From Anaerolineae bacterium (lineage in GTDB: Bacteria > Chloroflexota > Anaerolineae > Promineifilales > Promineifilaceae), in contig JAHBVI010000005.1 of assembly GCA_019637635.1 (NCBI GenBank), positions 41,575 to 105,574 of the forward strand: a DNA stretch of 64,000 bases, given 5' to 3'. Both the position numbers and the translations under genes were made by a program. The notes below the pieces were generated by a model. It saw only the letters and a list, made by a program, of their open reading frames with translations. It had not been told where the DNA came from and ran no database searches. Positions within the stretch are counted from its first letter, which is position 1; the number at the start of each line of letters is the position of its first letter. Of the stretch, positions 62,188 through 64,000 are shown piece after piece.

Positions 62188-62203
62188 GATCTAAACTCCC
62201 TTG

Positions 62204-62238
62204 TCTTGTGGGAGAAGGGTGTTCCTTTACTCCCACTC
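62204..62238. promoter_or_regulatory. Small hairpin in the peptide leader
   Basis: GTGGGAG and CTCCCAC enclose about 15 bases just upstream of the peptide RBS. It may structure the leader; no promoter hexamers could be set with confidence in 62240-62331. Confidence 0.4.
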
Positions 62239-62331
62239 AAACATAAACAATCGTTACCAAATAATAGTTGCCACAGTTCGTTCTAATCTATATCGCTTCC
62301 TCCTTTGTGGAACAGGTACATCGTCCTGTTC

Positions 62332-63369
62332 TCACCTTAGCGCCAGTTGGTCCCGCCAGTAACGCGAATCCAGATGCCCGGCGGCGCGTATGCGCTGGTT
62401 TGCATCCACCAGGCAAAACGAGGGCGTTGAGTCAGCGCCATAATCATGGGCAAAGGGGTTGCTCACCTGCGGCGCCCAAAGAGTGGGTAGCTGTACCCCT
62501 TGTTGACCGACAAAAGACTCCGCAGAAATATGGGGGTCTACGTTGACGACAACTATTTCCATGCCGTTTGCTTGTCCCTGGTTATAGTAGCTGTTTAATT
62601 CAGATATTCTTTCTACGCAGGGTGGGCAGCCCGGTGAAAGAAAAATGAAAGCCACCTCTCTTCCTTTGAACGCATCCAACGTCACGGTTTCCCCGGTTAT
62701 ATTTTGTGCCTCAAATTGGGGCGCAGGTTGGCCACGCCGTTTGCGAGATTCTTCCAGGATAACCTTTTGGGGCGAGTGCTGGTTCAATTGCCTGAGACGC
62801 TTGGCCAACACCAGCATAAAGAGAACGACCAGAAGTAAAACAAGCCACGTTAAGATAGCGCTGACGGCTAAAATCGTTAGCAGTGCATTTCCATCCGCTA
62901 TTCCCCCCAGGCCACCCCAGATGAGCGCAAGCCAGTTTTGAGATGCCGGCCCTTCTGGAATTTGCGGGGCCAACCACCAGCCTAACAGACTACAGCCAAT
63001 GAAACCAATATTCCGCCACACGTCAGCATAAGTAACCTGTTTCTCACGGCGGCCAAAGCAATGACATGTCGTTGAGATATTGCGTATCAGAACAGAGGCC
63101 AGGGCAACTGTAAATATAACCAGCAAAAGAAACGCCAGGCCAAAGGCCGGGGCCAACAACGGGCCGCCCCAAATAATCAGGATAACAACAAGCAGTTCGG
63201 CGCCCAGAAAAAGCAGCGCCAGCGGGTAGCTCCACCGCTGCGGCAGCAGGTCAAAACGGCCGATGGTTTGGGCAAACCCTTCTCTATCGCGTACTTTGCC
63301 GCCAAATGAAGCGGCAAAAAGCAGACCAATGGTGATGCGGCAAAAAGCCAGCAGGTACAACCACAACAT
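62332..63369 (-). CDS. MauE-like membrane protein fused to a thioredoxin-like redoxin domain
   Basis: 345 residues. Residues 1-140 contain four membrane helices of the MauE/DoxX-like family with a CHCFG motif (Cys102, Cys104). Another membrane helix lies at about 165-190. Residues 210-345 form a TlpA/AhpC-type redoxin with the redox pair CPPC (Cys248, Cys251) in FIFLSPGCPPCVERISELNS and a cis-Pro region TPSFCLVDAN. In methylamine dehydrogenase clusters MauE and MauD help form the disulfides of the MauA light chain. Here the fused pair would oxidise or shuffle the cysteines of the adjacent peptide. The start at 63369 removes a repeat-encoded extension; GGGGAAC is the RBS. Confidence 0.85.
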   Translation of the reverse strand: MLWLYLLAFCRITIGLLFAASFGGKVRDREGFAQTIGRFDLLPQRWSYPLALLFLGAELLVVILIIWGGPLLAPAFGLAFLLLVIFTVALASVLIRNISTTCHCFGRREKQVTYADVWRNIGFIGCSLLGWWLAPQIPEGPASQNWLALIWGGLGGIADGNALLTILAVSAILTWLVLLLVVLFMLVLAKRLRQLNQHSPQKVILEESRKRRGQPAPQFEAQNITGETVTLDAFKGREVAFIFLSPGCPPCVERISELNSYYNQGQANGMEIVVVNVDPHISAESFVGQQGVQLPTLWAPQVSNPFAHDYGADSTPSFCLVDANQRIRAAGHLDSRYWRDQLALR

Positions 63370-63531
63370 AACAGAGTTCCCCGGTGTTGGTTGGGTGTAG
63401 GCGGCATGAAAACGATGATGAATCAGGTGGTATTTGGATGTTGGATAGGTGATACAATCAGGCGTAACTGTACAATGGCGAAAGTTTATACCCCTCCCTT
63501 TTTGTACGCGCAATGGTACTGTGGTACTGAT

Positions 63532-63561
63532 GGGGCGTGATGCGTGATGCGTGAAACGTGA
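63532..63561. repeat. GCGTGATGCGTGATGCGTGA repeat at the right edge of the peptide island
   Basis: It matches the left arm at 56653-56685 but lacks the inverted arm. Confidence 0.75.
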
Positions 63562-63589
63562 TTTTCTTGTGCATGATGACAGCGGATGT

Positions 63590-63616
63590 GGCACGGCCGT
63601 TTTCCCTCCATTATTC
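63590..63616. repeat. 27-bp direct repeat, right copy
   Basis: It is identical to 56732-56758 and in the same orientation, 13 bases past the stop of the ABC remnant. Confidence 0.9.
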
Positions 63617-63629
63617 CCCCCCTGTTCCG

Positions 63630-63692
63630 TTACCGGTACTTTTCCGCCTGCATGGTGTAGAGCCGGGCGTACTGCGCGCCAGCAGCAGCGCC
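63630..63692 (-). pseudogene. C-terminal remnant of a second ABC exporter gene
   Basis: The minus strand reads AAAGAQYARLYTMQAEKYR and a stop, the typical last residues of an ABC exporter (compare GLYARMYTTQAGLYQ in the intact gene at 56.8 kb). Upstream the frame breaks at the PIN gene's 3' end. Together with the identical 27-bp flank it shows that two exporter genes once stood at the two borders. Confidence 0.7.
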
Positions 63693-63693
63693 G

Positions 63694-64000
63694 CTACGTC
63701 TCAATCACGGGCACGGCATACGCTTTGATGCGGGCATCACGGGTCACCAATGTCAGTTGCTCTACTTTCGCCTGGGCAATGAGCATTCTGTCAAAGGGGT
63801 CTTTATGGTGTGGCGGCAAATGCACAACGGCCAGAGCATGTTCAGTGGTAATATTAAGTGGGGTGAAGCGATGGAGCGCCAGCTCCTGGAGATAGTCTGT
63901 ATCTGGAACTTGCAGCTTGCCGATATTCTTTTTGATGGAAATTTCCCAGGCTGTGGCGGCGCTCACAAAAACAACGTTGTTTCCGTCAATAATAGCCTCA
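63694..64000 (-). CDS. PIN-domain (VapC-like) toxin, 5' end beyond the window
   Basis: The visible 102 residues read FVSAATAWEISIKKNIGKLQ (acidic Glu in the second motif), HHKDPFDRMLIAQAKVEQ (third acidic motif) and LTLVTRDARIKAY. This is a type II PIN toxin of about 125-130 residues that cleaves RNA with Mg2+. The frame is open through the right edge (residues EAIIDGNNVV), so the start and the first Asp are outside. A VapB antitoxin would be expected just upstream of it, beyond the window. Confidence 0.85.
   Translation of the reverse strand, partial: EAIIDGNNVVFVSAATAWEISIKKNIGKLQVPDTDYLQELALHRFTPLNITTEHALAVVHLPPHHKDPFDRMLIAQAKVEQLTLVTRDARIKAYAVPVIET

Overview
The window looks like a chromosomal segment from a filamentous or anaerobic Chloroflexota (Anaerolineae/Ardenticatenia-like) bacterium. 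This is inferred from the gene mix: a type II DMSO-reductase-family operon, a cytochrome bc complex, a compact heme locus with a HemQ-family decarboxylase, and Uma2, DUF4058, S23 and GxxExxY genes. It also rests on moderately high GC and on two genome-wide sequence habits. No rRNA or taxonomic marker is present, so the assignment is tentative.

Layout. 0-9 kb: a respiratory block with the end of a type II molybdoenzyme operon (iron-sulfur subunit tail, TorD chaperone, heme-b gamma subunit, membrane protein), an FmdE-type protein, a thioesterase, a cupredoxin/cytochrome c/cytochrome cd1-like fusion, and a NarX/NarL-like two-component pair. 9-25 kb: housekeeping and accessory genes (translin-like, DUF3467, ComEA-like, GT9, DUF3048 lipoprotein, ECF41 sigma factor, carotenoid-desaturase-like flavoprotein, BI-1, rocD, uppP, tgt, thrB). 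24.4-38.3 kb: a nearly unidirectional heme locus holding every step from glutamyl-tRNA to heme b by the coproporphyrin-dependent route (hemA, hemL, hemB, hemC, hemD, hemE, hemY/cgoX, hemH/cpfC, hemQ/chdC), plus an AhbD/NirJ-like radical SAM protein and a MerR-like regulator overlapping hemA. 38-46 kb: DUF4058, F420-type oxidoreductase, GT4, dcd, tRNA-Val, and a Rieske/cytochrome b/diheme cytochrome c operon. 46-57 kb: toxin-antitoxin genes, a degenerate UvrD-like ATPase, and a MacAB-like ABC operon in which every gap has been invaded by small elements. 56.7-63.6 kb: a lower-GC, island-like locus with a MauE-redoxin fusion, an 8-cysteine small peptide, a two-domain solute-binding lipoprotein, an S26 peptidase and an ABC exporter. 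I read it as a possible disulfide-rich secreted-peptide system.

Two sequence habits dominate. First, the palindrome ACGGCCGT is extremely frequent, reminiscent of cyanobacterial HIP1, but I found no copy between about 56.74 and 63.59 kb. Second, most intergenic gaps carry short tandem repeats of 6-8 bp units arranged as inverted arms (for example GAGATTG / CAATCTC). They resemble cyanobacterial STRR sequences. These tracts often supply stop codons, lie in-frame inside torD, hemD and hemY, and flank small S23 and GxxExxY genes.
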